A DNA stretch of 64,000 bases, taken from assembly GCF_004295795.1 (NCBI RefSeq), contig NZ_SEBR01000016.1, positions 1 through 64,000 of the forward strand, read 5' to 3'. The position numbers and the translations under genes were made by a program. The stretch comes from Flavobacterium sp. (GTDB lineage Bacteria > Bacteroidota > Bacteroidia > Flavobacteriales > Flavobacteriaceae). Under the pieces are notes generated by a model. It saw only the letters and a program-made list of their open reading frames with translations. It had not been told where the DNA came from and ran no database searches. Positions 9,901 to 18,053 of the stretch are shown here, piece after piece. Position 1 is the first letter of the stretch. Each line of letters starts with the position of its first letter.

Positions 9901-11546
9901 AGTTCCGAATCAGTTCGCCATTCGACAATCGCTTCCTGCATTTGGAGCAAGATGGCGTGAACATCACCGGCTCGGTCGCGATCCCGAATACAGGCGGTTA
10001 CCAAAACTGGCAAACCGTTACCGTAAGCGGACTGCATTTGCACGAAGGCCTTTCGGAATTCCGACTGGTTTTCGAATCGAACGACATCAACGTGAATTAC
10101 ATCGATTTTGAATTTGCGTTGGAAGCGCCCACAGCCGGACTTTCTGCCAGTTCGACAACACCTTGCGTGAATTCCGAAGTTGTTTTCACCTCGACTGCGA
10201 CGGGATTGATCGAAATGCATTCGTGGAATTTTGGTTCAGATGCAACTCCGGCGACGGCAACGGGAATTGGTCCGCATACCGTTGTTTACAATTCGACTGG
10301 CCCAAAAACGGTTTCCTATACAGTTTCTAACGAGGCCGGAAGCAGCACGCAAACCTTGAACGTATCGGCTGTGATTTGCGGCACGCCCTATTATTCGAAA
10401 GTGCTTCCAACCCAATGCGGTACGACGCTTTCGACCCTAAATTCACTGATTGGCGCGGTGAGCTTGCCTACTCCCGTAAACGGCTACCGCTTCCGGATCG
10501 AAAATGTCGCGACAGGAAATGTACAGACGATCGATAGAAACGTTCCGAATTTCCAGTTGACTTCGCTCGCATCTTACGACTACGCGACGACATATTCGGT
10601 TTCGGTTTCAGTTCGCGTAAACGGACAATGGACGGGCTATTACGGAGAATCTTGTTTGGTTTCGACTCCGAACGTTCTCGCAAACGGCGGACAAGCGGCC
10701 ATAAATCCTATACAATGTGGCACGATTTTACCATCGCTAAGCACGCTTATCGCCACGACAAGTTTGGCGGGCGTTTCAGGCTACCGTTTCAGGATCACCA
10801 ATCTCACCGACGCTACCGCGCCAAATCAAGTACAAATTCTCGACCGGCCGCTGAATTGGTTCTCGCTGACAATGTTGCCGACTTACACTTATGGAACTTC
10901 TTACAGCGTGGAAGTCGCCGTGAAAACCAATGGCGATTATTCCGGTTTTGGATCGGCTTGTACGATTTCTTCTCCCGCAGTTCCTACTTTGGTGAATTGT
11001 GGCGGAATAGTGCCTTCGAACACCACGCTTATCGCAACAACCAGCCTCAACCGAGTTACATCGTATCGATTCGAGCTCACCGACCTTTCAAACCTTGTGA
11101 CAATCATCGTTGACCGACCAGTACATTATTTCAGTTTCAAGCAAGTTCCGGGTTACGTTGCCGGAGCGACTTATGCCGTGCGCGTTGCCGTGCTTACCTC
11201 TGGCGCTTGGTCGCCGCTCAGCGAAGTTTGTACGATTACGGCTCCGGGTTCGGCGCGTTCGGTTTTGGTTAAGGAAAATGGATCGGAATCAGCGTCGAGG
11301 CAATTCAAGGCGGTCGGTTATCCGAATCCGTTCACGGAAAATTTCGCTGTCGATATCGATGCTTCGGACGTAGCAAACGTGAATGTCAAGATTTACGATA
11401 TGGTCGGAAAATTGGTTGAGGACAAGCAAATTTCCGCAGCTGCGATCGAGAATGCACTTTTCGGACAACAATTCCCGTCAGGCGTTTACAACGTGATCGT
11501 AACCCAAGGCGAAAATGTCAGCACGCTCAAAATGATCAAGCGATAG
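6954..11546 (+). CDS. Giant secreted sugar-dehydrogenase-like protein with Ig, CBM6, PKD and T9SS modules
   Basis: This gene encodes 1530 aa. After a signal peptide (to about residue 30) comes a six-bladed propeller of the PQQ-dependent glucose/sorbosone dehydrogenase type (about 35-370; GLLGLTLHPNF, GGGFHNGGDLKF, VYGFRNPWRL). Then follow an Ig-like domain (371-457), a second beta domain (462-570), CBM6 number 1 (about 663-805; PGVIEAENYD), PKD number 1 (806-895), CBM6 number 2 (903-1055; PGRVEIEEYD) and PKD number 2 (1060-1143). Three repeats of about 95 aa follow, each beginning with CG and containing GYRFRI or SYRFEL, and the protein ends in a type A T9SS sorting domain (FPSGVYNVIVTQG, ending LKMIKR). 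It is predicted to be secreted and to act on polysaccharide-bound sugars. A terminator follows. Confidence 0.87.
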   Translation: MLTQLFSFGRKRTIPVFLFLLLSFSTALHSQYAAENLTPTQIIKEGLSMEQAPDGRIFIAERGGIVKVYQNGTVSTVFSVTTTTNNEQGLLGLTLHPNFATNGYIYVFYSIIDAGIVRHRIERVQVNAANQELGRQEILLLEPIGGGFHNGGDLKFFNGFLYITVGDSQNNQNSQNLDTYKGKILRVTEDGSPAPGNPFYGSGSVQRQSIWVYGFRNPWRLVPNAVANKLFVLDVGTSWEEINEISNPQIRNYGWGHPQGGDGIQTETNLFTNPIFTYATGSIGNALTNGVLYNPSIIRYPALANKFIIKDYVRTELRQFDWTQQPNPVSTVFYDSPNQFALGMMVGNDGYIYYCSYGNNGDLIKLNYIQETAPTIVNQPVSQTVMETNAATFTIDVSGAGQIGYQWQFNGSTIPGANSATYSIPSVAMANAGNYTCVVSNEIGSVTSSIAQLTVTPFSNVPAVEITLPLPTLTWNHDDVINFSATASDVEDGNLPESAFSWSIDLFHEDVPGAGHSHPGASPSGVSSGTFVANNQGEKTPNVWYRFTVTVTDSNGLTATDFVDVHPNLVNVTAASSPTGLTLELNQKTVVAPATAQVVANATFQTLNAPTPQFVGNTRYDFDHWQHGGAANQLFQAPTSGAITYTAIYTATDLSQAPYQGIVAQIPGVIEAENYDIGIGAFFDSNGGGDTTYRPGDGVGTEACSEGGFNIGWVAAGEWLKYTANVNTTGNYTINMRISTPNNNRTLHFEVDGVNVTGAVNIQNTGGFQAWQTATIQNLALTQGIHVITLYFDSADVNVNKFEFVYTGNNNAAPTADFEASSQLVCIGTEVTFTSVSFGTIDTYQWNFGLDATPATATGIGPHSVVYTSEGEKTVTLTATNAIGSNTKVGTIQSNTCEQTPQSPYGGSPKVIPGRVEIEEYDLDGEGIAYHDLSQGNNGNAFRTDDVDLQAASEGTFNVGWVENGEWLEYTTFVSEHGDYNIKFRISSPFDNRFLHLEQDGVNITGSVAIPNTGGYQNWQTVTVSGLHLHEGLSEFRLVFESNDINVNYIDFEFALEAPTAGLSASSTTPCVNSEVVFTSTATGLIEMHSWNFGSDATPATATGIGPHTVVYNSTGPKTVSYTVSNEAGSSTQTLNVSAVICGTPYYSKVLPTQCGTTLSTLNSLIGAVSLPTPVNGYRFRIENVATGNVQTIDRNVPNFQLTSLASYDYATTYSVSVSVRVNGQWTGYYGESCLVSTPNVLANGGQAAINPIQCGTILPSLSTLIATTSLAGVSGYRFRITNLTDATAPNQVQILDRPLNWFSLTMLPTYTYGTSYSVEVAVKTNGDYSGFGSACTISSPAVPTLVNCGGIVPSNTTLIATTSLNRVTSYRFELTDLSNLVTIIVDRPVHYFSFKQVPGYVAGATYAVRVAVLTSGAWSPLSEVCTITAPGSARSVLVKENGSESASRQFKAVGYPNPFTENFAVDIDASDVANVNVKIYDMVGKLVEDKQISAAAIENALFGQQFPSGVYNVIVTQGENVSTLKMIKR

Positions 11547-11566
11547 TCTGATCTGCCCTAAAACAC

Positions 11567-11603
11567 AAAAGCGTGTCTGGGAAAATCCGGACACGCTTTT
11601 TTT
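11567..11603 (+). terminator. Rho-independent terminator
   Basis: The stem AAAAGCGTGTC pairs with GACACGCTTTT, with an inner GG/CC pair, and is followed by seven T. It ends the 1530-aa protein gene and lies in the convergent gap with the porin gene. Confidence 0.88.
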
Positions 11604-11631
11604 ATTTATTCGCCTGAAATTTGTCGAGGCA

Positions 11632-12855
11632 TCAAATTCCCATCTCGATCTGGAAACGTACATACCAATTGTTTCGCTGGCTTCCATCGCTATAATCTAG
11701 CATATCGTAGGTCACTTCACCTTGCAATTTGAAAGTGTGTTCCCAAATGTATTTGGTCAGACCTAGCGAAAATTCCTGCTGTTTAGGCGTGAGCGAAAAG
11801 ATTTCTGAATTCGGTTTCAGCGTCGAAAAACGTCCAATGACTTCGTAATTCGTCGGAAAAAGATAACTCAATTGGTAATCGAAACCGTGTCCGGTGTAGA
11901 CATAACGGATGGCTGTCACGTCTTCGGGATTCACAGTAACAGGATCTTTGCTGGTATTTCTCGACATATAAGCCGCCATCGCAGACCAACCGTGGTATTT
12001 GAACATAGCGTCTAGCAATACGCTTTTCATCGTTCTTTGGGCGTAAAGTTCCTCTCCGAGCTGTCCGCCTGTTCTTCTGGCCTGGTTGTTTTGCTGGAAA
12101 GCGCCCGAAAACATCAACTTCGGTTTTTTCTCGCGCATGAGATCGCCTTCGAAGTAAGTTCCGTCTTTGGTAAAAGCACCGAACGGAAAAATCTCGGCCT
12201 TTCCGGTGAGCGCCACGCCGTCGTCAGCATTTCCCGTGACATTTCGGCCTTCTCCGGTTGAAACGGCGGTCTTGAAATTGTAGGAAAATTTGTCCTTGAA
12301 TTCGTTGAGTTGATGTATCTGGAAACCAAAATCGCGATCGATTGTGAACCTGGCGTTATTTATCGAGCGATCGGTCAGCTGCAATCCGCCCGAAGAATTT
12401 ACGCGCTGGCGGTTTCCGGGAAGTTTGGTCTGTCCGAAACTAAAATTCCAACTCGCGTTCGGACGGTAATAAATCACGGCGTCGCGAATGATATTGAGGT
12501 TTTCGCCTTCGCGGATTTCACCCGTGTCGCCAGGCGCGAACGACAATTGGATCGCGTAAAGGAAATGCGGGTTTCCGACGTATCCGTCAAAACGCAGACG
12601 CAAACGGCGAATCTGTCCGTCGTAGGTCGGATCCTGGCCTTCGTTATCGTAATACGTCACGCGATTTTGTATCCGGAAACGGATGTTCAGCTGAAAAATA
12701 CTGTCGGGAGAAGTGAGCCCGACGCCTTTTCCGAAGTTGTAATACGGAAGTGTCGAGAGCTTGAGGTCGTTGTCGTTGTCGGTGCGCCCGACGACAATCT
12801 GAGATGTGGCTTTGCATCCGAGCAAAAGCAACGAAAGCAGCGCGATTTTTTTCAT
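11632..12855 (-). CDS. Phosphate-selective porin O/P-like outer-membrane protein
   Basis: The 407-aa protein has a signal sequence (MKKIALLSLLLLGCKATSQ) followed by alternating amphipathic strands typical of a porin barrel. Family-like stretches are RIQNRVTYYD, RRLRLRFDGYV, LNIIRDAVIYYRP and FGQTKLPGNRQR. The C-terminus ends in an aromatic beta-strand (WYVRFQIEMGI), as expected for BAM-dependent insertion. Porin O/P members form anion- or phosphate-selective channels; the selectivity here is inferred from the family only. It appears monocistronic. Confidence 0.83.
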   Translation of the reverse strand: MKKIALLSLLLLGCKATSQIVVGRTDNDNDLKLSTLPYYNFGKGVGLTSPDSIFQLNIRFRIQNRVTYYDNEGQDPTYDGQIRRLRLRFDGYVGNPHFLYAIQLSFAPGDTGEIREGENLNIIRDAVIYYRPNASWNFSFGQTKLPGNRQRVNSSGGLQLTDRSINNARFTIDRDFGFQIHQLNEFKDKFSYNFKTAVSTGEGRNVTGNADDGVALTGKAEIFPFGAFTKDGTYFEGDLMREKKPKLMFSGAFQQNNQARRTGGQLGEELYAQRTMKSVLLDAMFKYHGWSAMAAYMSRNTSKDPVTVNPEDVTAIRYVYTGHGFDYQLSYLFPTNYEVIGRFSTLKPNSEIFSLTPKQQEFSLGLTKYIWEHTFKLQGEVTYDMLDYSDGSQRNNWYVRFQIEMGI

Positions 12856-12954
12856 GGTCGGTTGTTTGTTAACGCAAAGTTAATTTTTTATGTCGGAATT
12901 GGAAAGCCGAATGTCACAAGTCGAATTTGGAAATCGTTCCCGATAGCTATCGAG

Positions 12955-13019
12955 TGGGATTTGGGATTTGGGATTTGGATTTTGGGATTTGAGAATTGAG
13001 AATTGAGATTTCTAATTTG
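12955..13019 (+). repeat. Degenerate short tandem repeat (GGGATTT/GAGAATT units)
   Basis: The upstream region of prmA consists of seven-base units GGGATTT repeated with variation, then GAGAATT units. Immediately before it (12938-12958) is a decayed palindrome around CGATAGCTATCG. The repeat runs up to the -33 element of the prmA promoter. Confidence 0.65.
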
Positions 13020-13047
13020 CGATTTGGCCTTTCTCACTTTACCTTTG
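13016..13047 (+). promoter_or_regulatory. Bacteroidota-type promoter of prmA
   Basis: A TTTG at 13016-13019 and TACCTTTG at 13040-13047 are separated by 20 bp, which fits the TTTG-N19/20-TAnnTTTG consensus. The prmA ATG lies 14 bp downstream. Confidence 0.65.
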
Positions 13048-13061
13048 CAAAAATTCAAGAC

Positions 13062-13895
13062 ATGTCAAACATTTACCTCGGCTACCATTTTACGGTCGCC
13101 CCGAAAGATCCCGGAGCCGAAATCCTGCTTGCCGAATTGGGCGAAAAACCTTTCGAAAGCTTCGTCGAGAACGAAATCGGACTCGTCGCCTACATCAAGA
13201 AAGACCAATGGAGCGAGGACATTCTCGAGGATCTGTTCATTTTGAAATCGGACGAATTCACGATCACTTATACGATCGAGGAAATCGACCAGGTAAATTG
13301 GAACGAGGAATGGGAAAAGCATTTCGAACCGATCGAGGTTGACGGACGTTGCTATGTACGCGCGCCTTTCCACGAAAAAACGGACGCCGAATTCGACATC
13401 GTCATCGAACCCAAAATGAGTTTCGGGACCGGACACCACGAGACGACGCACATGATGATCCAACATTTACTGGAAACCGACGTGAAAGATCTCAAGACCT
13501 TGGACATGGGCTGCGGAACGGCGATCCTCGCGATTCTCGCAGAAATGAAAGGCGCAAAACCCACCGATGCGATCGACATCGACAATTGGTGTTACCTGAA
13601 TTCCATAGAAAATGCCGAAAGAAACGGTTGCGAACACATTATGGTTTACGAAGGTGACGCCGAATTGCTAAAGGGAAAGTCCTACGATTTGATCATCGCC
13701 AACATCAACCGCAATATTTTGTTGGCCGATATGCAACAATACGTCGACTGCCTGAACAAAAACGGGATTTTGCTTTTGAGCGGATTTTACGAACAAGACA
13801 TTGAAGCGATTGACGAAAGCTGCGTTTCAAAAGGCTTGACTTACGTTAAAAAATTCTCGCGCAACAATTGGGTTTCCCTAAAATATGTAAATTAG
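13062..13895 (+). CDS. prmA: Ribosomal protein L11 methyltransferase
   Basis: PrmA trimethylates ribosomal protein L11 using SAM. The 277-aa product carries the expected FGTGHHETTHMM motif, SAM motif I DMGCGTAILAI, and the NPPY-like ANINRNILL substrate motif. The ATG at 13062 gives the usual start MSNIYLGYHF and sits just behind a good -7 box; the longer open frame to 12996 runs through simple repeats and the promoter, so it is rejected. clpS follows 46 bp later. Confidence 0.94.
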   Translation: MSNIYLGYHFTVAPKDPGAEILLAELGEKPFESFVENEIGLVAYIKKDQWSEDILEDLFILKSDEFTITYTIEEIDQVNWNEEWEKHFEPIEVDGRCYVRAPFHEKTDAEFDIVIEPKMSFGTGHHETTHMMIQHLLETDVKDLKTLDMGCGTAILAILAEMKGAKPTDAIDIDNWCYLNSIENAERNGCEHIMVYEGDAELLKGKSYDLIIANINRNILLADMQQYVDCLNKNGILLLSGFYEQDIEAIDESCVSKGLTYVKKFSRNNWVSLKYVN

Positions 13896-13941
13896 TTTTC
13901 CGTTTAAAACCAACAAACTCGTTTATACAAACCTACTGGAT

Positions 13942-14217
13942 ATGAGTACGAAGGAAAAGATATTGGAAGAAGTCGCCGTTGAAGAAGCGATCTACAACCA
14001 GAATGAGATCGTGATGTACAACGACGACGTAAACACTTTCGACCACGTGATCGACACGTTGATGCGTGTTTGCAACCACTCGCCCGAACAGGCTGAACAA
14101 TGTTCGCTTATCGTGCACTACAACGGAAAATGTACCGTAAAAACCGGTCCGTATGACGAACTCAAACCGCAGTGTTCCCAACTTTTGGAAGCGGGCTTGA
14201 GCGCCGAGATATTCTAA
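13942..14217 (+). CDS. clpS: ATP-dependent Clp protease adaptor ClpS
   Basis: The 91-aa adaptor delivers N-degron substrates to ClpAP. The recognition core is visible: YNDDVNTFDHVIDTLM (binding pocket loop), then HSPEQAEQC and IVHYNGKC. The length is normal for the family. It is downstream of prmA in the same direction, and a strong terminator follows directly. Confidence 0.93.
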   Translation: MSTKEKILEEVAVEEAIYNQNEIVMYNDDVNTFDHVIDTLMRVCNHSPEQAEQCSLIVHYNGKCTVKTGPYDELKPQCSQLLEAGLSAEIF

Positions 14218-14221
14218 ACAA

Positions 14222-14255
14222 AAAACCCTTAGTTTGCGCTAAGGGTTTTGTTTTT
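14222..14255. terminator. Bidirectional terminator between clpS and a lipoprotein gene
   Basis: The 11-bp perfect stem AAAACCCTTAG/CTAAGGGTTTT has a 6-nt loop and T-rich flanks on both strands, so it can end clpS on plus and the lipoprotein gene on minus. Confidence 0.88.
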
Positions 14256-14269
14256 CTATGAATTCCGGA

Positions 14270-14716
14270 TTATTTCTTTCGGAAGACCAGAGTCACCGTA
14301 AAATCCAGTCCGCCGTTTTGCGTCGTGGACGAATACCGAAGTTCTGATCCCGTCAGTTTCGTGATCGTGTACGTTTGAGGCGTTTCTCCATCTTCCGAAA
14401 CTGTCAGCAAATCGCCGTCCTGAGAATAATCGCCATTGACCGCGATTTCGGTGCATTCGTCGTCCTGATTCTGGAAAAGTGCCACGTCACGGTAACTTCC
14501 ATCGGCGTTGAATTCCTGATAATCTTTGTCGCAACCCGGTTCGTGTCCGGCGTAGTTCTGGGAAACCGGATTTTGGTTTTCGACTTCAGTTATCGTTCGG
14601 GAATAATCCCATTTTCCGACAATCGAAGCTCTGGCACCATCGTCATCGCCGCAGGAATTGGCGAGAAAACCCAGCGCGATCGCTACAGAAAGCAATTTGA
14701 ATCTCGTCTTGTTCAT
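14270..14716 (-). CDS. Lipocalin-like lipoprotein
   Basis: The 148-aa product from the ATG at 14716 has a lipoprotein signal (FLANSC) followed by an acidic DDDG linker. The mature part has the layout of the Bacteroidota lipocalin-like domain: IVGKWDYSRTI near the start, an FNADGSYRDV strand and ITKLTGSELRYSS near the end. It is probably surface- or periplasm-anchored; the ligand is unknown. It is convergent with clpS. Confidence 0.7.
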   Translation of the reverse strand: MNKTRFKLLSVAIALGFLANSCGDDDGARASIVGKWDYSRTITEVENQNPVSQNYAGHEPGCDKDYQEFNADGSYRDVALFQNQDDECTEIAVNGDYSQDGDLLTVSEDGETPQTYTITKLTGSELRYSSTTQNGGLDFTVTLVFRKK

Positions 14717-14875
14717 AGGTATATCCATTTTAGGTTAATCAAAAATATTCCGAAAAAGGCAAACTCGCGGCATTTCCCAAAAAAGTTTGTCCTGACTTAT
14801 TAACGCGACTTTTGGGACTTATTGTCGAAAACGTTTTCTTATTTTTGATAGGACGCTAAATTTCAAACTGAAAAA

Positions 14876-15655
14876 ATGACACGACTCTTTACGATGGCCG
14901 AAACCTCGGTCAAGACAAAAACTGCGATTCTACTAATGGCAACTTCTGCACTATTCGCCCAAAAAACCGGAAAAAAGTTGGTTTGGGAAGACAATTTCGA
15001 CGGAAAAGCCCTGAACACCAAAGTCTGGAATTTCGAATATGGCGCCAACGGCTGGGGCAACCACGAACGACAGAATTATGGCGACAAAAACCACAAAGTA
15101 GCCGATGGCAAACTCGCCATCACGATCAAGAAAGACGACGTGGGTTACACTTCGACCCGCATCACGACCAAAGGCAAAAAAGAATTCCAGTACGGTTACA
15201 TGGAAGCGAAAGTGAAACTGGCAACCGGACACGGCATTTGGCCGGCGTTCTGGATGTTGGGTTCGAATATTTCGTCTGCCGGATGGCCCAAAGGCGGCGA
15301 AATCGACATCATGGAATACATCGGGCGCGAGCCTCACATGGCTTACACGACGATCCATACGCAGGATACGCATGGCGCGAACGCGAGTTCCAAAAAAACC
15401 GAATTCCCGAACCTCGAGGAAGGTTATCACACTTTTGCGTGCGACTGGAACAAAAACCGCATCATCTTTTTTGTGGATGACAAACCGGTTTACACTTATG
15501 CTCCGAAAGAAAAAACGCAAAACAACTGGCCGTTCGACCAACCGTTTTTCTTTATCATCAATTGCGCCGTGGGAGGCGATTTTGGCGGGCCTGAGGTCGA
15601 TGATTCTATTTTTCCTCAGGAATATTTGGTGGATTACGTTCGGGTTTATCAGTAA
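14876..15655 (+). CDS. GH16 endo-beta-1,3-glucanase (laminarinase-like)
   Basis: The 259-aa secreted enzyme has a signal region that ends near ALFAQ and a single GH16 jelly roll. The catalytic ExDxxE motif is present as GEIDIMEYIG (nucleophile and acid/base Glu), preceded by GIWPAFWMLG and followed by FHTF-like and FFIINCAVGG strands, as in laminarinases. It ends with DYVRVYQ, with no T9SS tail. A TATTTTTG -7 box lies at 14840-14847. The substrate (laminarin versus mixed-linkage glucan) cannot be fixed from sequence alone. Confidence 0.9.
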   Translation: MTRLFTMAETSVKTKTAILLMATSALFAQKTGKKLVWEDNFDGKALNTKVWNFEYGANGWGNHERQNYGDKNHKVADGKLAITIKKDDVGYTSTRITTKGKKEFQYGYMEAKVKLATGHGIWPAFWMLGSNISSAGWPKGGEIDIMEYIGREPHMAYTTIHTQDTHGANASSKKTEFPNLEEGYHTFACDWNKNRIIFFVDDKPVYTYAPKEKTQNNWPFDQPFFFIINCAVGGDFGGPEVDDSIFPQEYLVDYVRVYQ

Positions 15656-15702
15656 ACCTCGAAGTCAGTCTTTAGACGATAACTGGTAACGTTTAAAAAT
15701 TT

Positions 15703-15902
15703 AAGCCGCGAATAGACGAATGAATTGATTCGTGCATTCGTGGCTCATTTATTTGAATTTGTGTGGAAGTTTCAATCGCGAATTGGGCAAGGCGCTTCGC
15801 GAATTCTTTACTGCATATCGCAAGTGGTGAGTCTTTTGAACCAAAAAATTTAAGCCACGAATGCACGAATAAAATAGATTCAGATTCGTGCATTCGTGGC
15901 TT
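15703..15902. repeat. Two palindromic repeats of the GCCACGAATGCACGAAT family
   Basis: This lies in a 300-bp gap without a gene. The second palindrome is perfect: 19-bp arms at 15852-15870 and 15884-15902 around a 13-bp loop. The first (15703-15744) is the same design with mismatches. More copies are at 49983-50310 and 57508-57550. There is no T-run, so it is not an ordinary terminator. Confidence 0.8.
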
Positions 15903-15958
15903 GTGTTATTTTGAATTTGTGCGGAAGTTCTACCCGATAATTCGCGGATTTCAGTTTC

Positions 15959-16375
15959 TCAATGCGGCAATTTATCCTTGATCAGCCCGTAAAGAAAAGT
16001 TCCGGCGAGCGCTCCGGCCAAGACCAGAAGCATCGGCCAAAAACCGGCTCCTATCAAGATGAAGATCGGGCCTGGACATGCTCCGGCCAACGCCCATCCG
16101 AGGCCAAAGATCAAACCGCCGATCCAATAACGGGCCGAACCCGGTTCTTTGTCGGGAATGTTTATGACTTCGCCTTTTATGTTTTTGGCATGCGTTCGTT
16201 TGATGATCTGGACGCCGATCATTCCGACGACGACCGCCACGCCAATGATCCCGTACATGTGGAACGACTGGAACTGGAACATTTCGTAAATCCTGTACCA
16301 CGAAACGGCTTCGGATTTGGTCAGGACGATGCCGAAAATAAATCCGACGAAAAGATATTTTAGTGCTTTGAACAT
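15959..16375 (-). CDS. YeeE/YedE-type sulfur transporter, half 2
   Basis: The 138-aa membrane protein has four hydrophobic segments and the Cys motif GACPGP (about residue 100), one of the two signature cysteines in YeeE/YedE (thiosulfate uptake) proteins. It lies directly after its partner half at 16403. The two together equal one full-length YedE, so they probably form a heteromeric channel. The start MFKALKYLFVG is typical. Confidence 0.85.
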   Translation of the reverse strand: MFKALKYLFVGFIFGIVLTKSEAVSWYRIYEMFQFQSFHMYGIIGVAVVVGMIGVQIIKRTHAKNIKGEVINIPDKEPGSARYWIGGLIFGLGWALAGACPGPIFILIGAGFWPMLLVLAGALAGTFLYGLIKDKLPH

Positions 16376-16402
16376 TGTTCTTGGATTTTCAGATTTTGCG
16401 GA

Positions 16403-16960
16403 TCAGAATATAAGTGGAAGGATGAAATGTGCCATGATGAGTCCGCCGACAAAGAATCCGATGACGGCTTTGAGCGACGGTAACTGCAGGTTCGAAAGTC
16501 CGGAGATGGCGTGACCGGAAGTGCATCCGCCCGCGTACCGGCTTCCGAATCCGATTAAAACTCCGCCGAGCAACAAAACGGCGATCATTTTGGGATTCTG
16601 CATCGCTTCGGCACTGAAAACAGCGCTTGGCAGCAATTTGCCGTTTGGCGCATCGATTCCCATATCGGAAAGTTGTGCTATCGTTTTCGGATTCAAAGCG
16701 ACATTGTCAGGCGAGGACAAATAGTGAACCGCGACGAATCCGCCGAGCATCGTTCCCAAGACCACGATCAAATTCCAACGCTGTGATTTCCAGTCGAAAT
16801 TGAAGAACGGCACGAATTTTCCGGCTCCCGCGATGGAACACATCGAACGCAGATTCGAGGACATCCCGAAAGTTTTTCCGAACCAAATGAGGCATAACAT
16901 GACCGAGGCGATCAAAAAACCACTCACGTACCAAGGCCAGGTTTGATAAATTGCTTCCAT
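16403..16960 (-). CDS. YeeE/YedE-type sulfur transporter, half 1
   Basis: The 185-aa membrane protein has about five hydrophobic segments and the second signature cysteine motif GGCTSGH near residue 145. The start at 16960 (MEAIYQTWPWYVSGF) is preferred over the one at 16978. It is the first gene of a two-gene minus-strand operon with the 138-aa half, 27 bp apart. By family it moves thiosulfate or another sulfur compound across the inner membrane. Confidence 0.85.
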   Translation of the reverse strand: MEAIYQTWPWYVSGFLIASVMLCLIWFGKTFGMSSNLRSMCSIAGAGKFVPFFNFDWKSQRWNLIVVLGTMLGGFVAVHYLSSPDNVALNPKTIAQLSDMGIDAPNGKLLPSAVFSAEAMQNPKMIAVLLLGGVLIGFGSRYAGGCTSGHAISGLSNLQLPSLKAVIGFFVGGLIMAHFILPLIF

Positions 16961-17026
16961 AAAAAATATTTGCGGCAAAGGTAAACATTCGCGATGTAAT
17001 CCTAACTTTGGCGAAAATTAAGGTGG

Positions 17027-17512
17027 ATGAAGAAATTTGCGATCGAGATCAAATGGGGATTTTTGCTAAGTTTGGCGCTGTCGGCTTCGGCCATAGTCGA
17101 AAAAGAACTCGGATTGTACGAAAAACCCGGCTTCAGCTTTTACGTACTTTCTCCTTTGTGCTTTGCTCCCATTGGCCTTTTGTTCTATTTTTTGTTCTAT
17201 CGCGAGAAGGAAAAAGCGTATTTTCAGGGAAAAATGACTTGGCAGCAAGGATTTTTGGCGGGCACGATGATGACGGCCGTCGTGGCGGTTTTCGTGCCTA
17301 TCCAAAAAAACATCATTCACGGTGTGATCGCGCCCGAATTGCTTCCGAATACGATGCTGCAAAAGATGGCAACCGGAAAAATCACGCTCAAGGAAGCGCA
17401 GGAAACGACAAATTTAAAGAACGAGATCTATTCGGGCATACAACTTGTATTGTCGAGCGGCGTCGTGGCTTCGGCTGCACTTTCGCTTTTTTTCAGAACC
17501 AAAACCAACTAA
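17027..17512 (+). CDS. DUF4199 family membrane protein
   Basis: The 161-aa product has four hydrophobic segments (about 7-25, 40-60, 78-97 and 135-155) and the typical DUF4199 arrangement with GMTWQQGFLAG after helix 2 and a charged loop before helix 4. It is divergent from the YedE pair and one base upstream of the next lipoprotein gene. The function of the family is unknown. Confidence 0.78.
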   Translation: MKKFAIEIKWGFLLSLALSASAIVEKELGLYEKPGFSFYVLSPLCFAPIGLLFYFLFYREKEKAYFQGKMTWQQGFLAGTMMTAVVAVFVPIQKNIIHGVIAPELLPNTMLQKMATGKITLKEAQETTNLKNEIYSGIQLVLSSGVVASAALSLFFRTKTN

Positions 17513-17513
17513 C

Positions 17514-17960
17514 ATGAAAAAACTGATTTTCCTTTCGCTGCTTTGCTTCTCGCTGGCTTCTTGCGTGAGCACCAAAAATACGATCATGAACATTGACGAA
17601 AGCGCGCCCGAGCCTAAACTCAAAGGCGACACTTTTATCGTGACCGAATTCAGCACGAATCCGAAATACGGGTATCATCCGGATTATCCGGTAAACGTTT
17701 TCTACAGGACTTCGAAAAATGAGACGATAAATGCCGAGCGTTACCTGCGTGCACTTTCGGGTCCGAACGGCGAGAAGATTTTCTTCAAAAAGGTCGACAG
17801 TTGCTGTCCGCTTTCGACCACGCACAGCGATATGGGCGCCGGATTCGTCGACATTTACGAACTGAGATGGATCGGGCAGAAGAAAAAAGTGTTGCTCTAC
17901 ATCAACATTTACTCCAAAGGCGAGGTCAAAGTGCCCGTTGGACTGGGTTTGAAGAAGTAA
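17514..17960 (+). CDS. Small lipoprotein upstream of kdsA
   Basis: The 148-aa product has a clear lipoprotein signal (LLCFSLASC) and a mature domain with beta character (YPVNVFYRTS, VDIYELRWIG, KVLLYINIY). It starts one base after the DUF4199 stop. Proteins of this kind next to kdsA have been labelled KDO8P aldolase by neighbour transfer, but it has no aldolase motif. Its role in the envelope is only an inference from the lipid anchor and from kdsA. Confidence 0.68.
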   Translation: MKKLIFLSLLCFSLASCVSTKNTIMNIDESAPEPKLKGDTFIVTEFSTNPKYGYHPDYPVNVFYRTSKNETINAERYLRALSGPNGEKIFFKKVDSCCPLSTTHSDMGAGFVDIYELRWIGQKKKVLLYINIYSKGEVKVPVGLGLKK

Positions 17961-18053
17961 CTTTCCTCTGGTACAGTATTGTTAAAAATAAGTTGGCGCT
18001 TCAATCGGAGCGCCTTATTTGTACGTATCTTTGTGCAACTTTTCAAAAAGCAG

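Noticed and set aside
15852..15902. Palindrome as terminator of the GH16 gene
   Set aside because: It has perfect arms but no T-run on either side and lies 200 bp from the gene; the same palindrome recurs elsewhere as a repeat.
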